From assembly GCA_023458915.1 (NCBI GenBank), contig JAEWWM010000050.1:1-64000 (forward strand): 64,000 bases of DNA. The letters are read 5' to 3'. Below the pieces are notes generated by a model. The model had not been told where the DNA came from. It saw nothing but the letters and a program-made list of their open reading frames with translations, and did no database searches. Within the stretch, counting starts at the first letter, position 1; every line of letters begins with the position of its first letter. Positions 63,267-64,000 of this stretch are shown one piece after another. The DNA comes from Bacillota bacterium. Its GTDB lineage: Bacteria > Bacillota > Clostridia > Oscillospirales > Acutalibacteraceae. Both the position numbers and the translations under genes were made by a program.

Positions 63267-63998
63267 TTATGATGTTGCCGTTGTTATAAATTGAGTTTGT
63301 ACATAGCCCAGATTATTATTATGGTAAATTATGTACCAGTCTTCCCACTGTCCTACTATTTTAACCTTTGTATTGGCTTTTAAACTTTCAACGATCTCTG
63401 AATTCAAATTCGGGCGCTTAAAAGTGCTTGTATCTTGATTCGTAACCCCAAATTCGTGTTTTTTGCACGGCGTAAATGGGCGTCCGAAATATTCCATAAT
63501 AGACATTACTACGCCTCTTGCTATTTCTTCTGTATTTTCACGAAGCCAAGCAACGTTTTCCGGGTTTTCAGCGTAACACGTCCCGATTGTAATGGATGGA
63601 AAAATGTTTTCGGCGGATACATTAGGGAATTCCAGTGGCATAAGTTTAATGCGAAAAGGATCGGGGTATATGTTCTCCATATTTTTGCTGATAGTGGTTG
63701 CCAGTCTTTTTGACATTGGGTTACCCGGGGTGAAATATATAATCATTCCCTCAGTTTCGCAAGAGATAGGACCTGACATTGGATTTATTGCTAAGTTTAT
63801 TTCAACTGCATCGGTTACGTCAAAGGGTTGAGGGCTTGTTGACTGCCGCCTGTTTATATCTACAAAATTCACGCCGTTTGAATGAAGGCAGTCCGCCATT
63901 TCACTTATTATAAGATTTAAATAATAGTTCATATCCTCACTATGAGGCAAATTCATATCTGTTGGCGGATTTGTTTTAAAGTAAACTGTTGGCATCAT
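63267..63998 (-). CDS. N-acetylmuramoyl-L-alanine amidase-like protein with SH3 tail
   Basis: The fold of clostridial amidases is visible: MPTVYFKTNPPT, YYLNLIISEMADCL, VEINLAINPMSG, GMIIYFTPGNPMSKRLATTI, IYPDPFRIK, then ITIGTCYAENPENVAWLREN and a C-terminal bacterial SH3-like part (VKIVGQWEDWYIIYHNNN LGYVQ region). Active members have a zinc-ligand His in the strand reading LALHSNAAP and a catalytic Glu in a strand like AEIGYHDNPED; here the positions read NLAINPMSG and ITIGTCYAENP, so both are replaced. It is probably a catalytically dead wall-binding protein. The ATG lies at the window edge, so an upstream extension cannot be ruled out. Confidence 0.7.
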   Translation of the reverse strand: MMPTVYFKTNPPTDMNLPHSEDMNYYLNLIISEMADCLHSNGVNFVDINRRQSTSPQPFDVTDAVEINLAINPMSGPISCETEGMIIYFTPGNPMSKRLATTISKNMENIYPDPFRIKLMPLEFPNVSAENIFPSITIGTCYAENPENVAWLRENTEEIARGVVMSIMEYFGRPFTPCKKHEFGVTNQDTSTFKRPNLNSEIVESLKANTKVKIVGQWEDWYIIYHNNNLGYVQTQFITTATS

Positions 63999-64000
63999 AT

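Overview
This window is AT-rich DNA from a Firmicute, most probably a member of the Clostridia close to the Oscillospiraceae/Ruminococcaceae. The evidence is a YlmC/YmxH PRC-barrel protein, a SpoVB-type flippase next to mazG and hup, a DnaD/DnaI-type replication pair, a DUF975 membrane protein, QueH, split transketolase halves, and Shine-Dalgarno-led genes with many TTG and GTG starts. Placement below class level is inference.

Layout. Positions 1-780 hold a broken gene of a lineage-specific tryptophan-rich family. Positions 780-30160 are mostly housekeeping: P-type ATPase, tRNA-Leu(CAA), homoserine dehydrogenase, rodA, a zinc ABC transporter (znuABC), spoVB-mazG-hup, dnaD-dnaI-like, a phosphosugar mutase, rsmH-ftsL, pduL, tlyA, pth, prs, a truncated glmU, split transketolase, cdd, a lipase, queH and maf. 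Interspersed are a 450-residue protein of unknown function and several small membrane or hypothetical proteins.

Positions 30400-44100, from tRNA-Pro(GGG) almost to azlCD, form an accessory region full of decay. It holds a pentapeptide-repeat pseudogene, an AAA-ATPase fragment, a frameshifted secreted leucine-rich-repeat protein, a frameshifted zincin-like metallopeptidase, phage remnants, and an apparently intact holin, GH25 endolysin and Sak-type annealing protein. It also carries secreted poly-serine/tryptophan-rich paralogues, an SdpI-like protein, an aminoglycoside 6-adenylyltransferase, a Cys-rich repeat protein, and a class D beta-lactamase whose 5' end matches that of the Cys-rich gene.

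From 44138 the chromosome is again largely ordinary: azlCD, RNase P RNA, a hydrolase gene with an in-frame TGA, a small His/Cys-rich peptide with a double-glycine leader-like start, def, relA, recJ, an ABC-2 exporter, uvrBA, DUF975, a glycosyltransferase, murD and an amidase-like protein that has lost expected catalytic residues.

The least explained material is the tryptophan-rich family (loci at 85, 37243 and 42305) with its local GC-rich segments and serine tracts, the small Nif11-leader-like ORF beside one member and matched by the N-terminus of another, a set of intergenic hairpins with similar arms at six places, and a 26-bp motif shared at the stop codons of prs and cdd. Housekeeping genes are intact while frameshifts cluster in accessory genes, which suggests real decay or phase variation, but assembly error cannot be excluded from the sequence alone.
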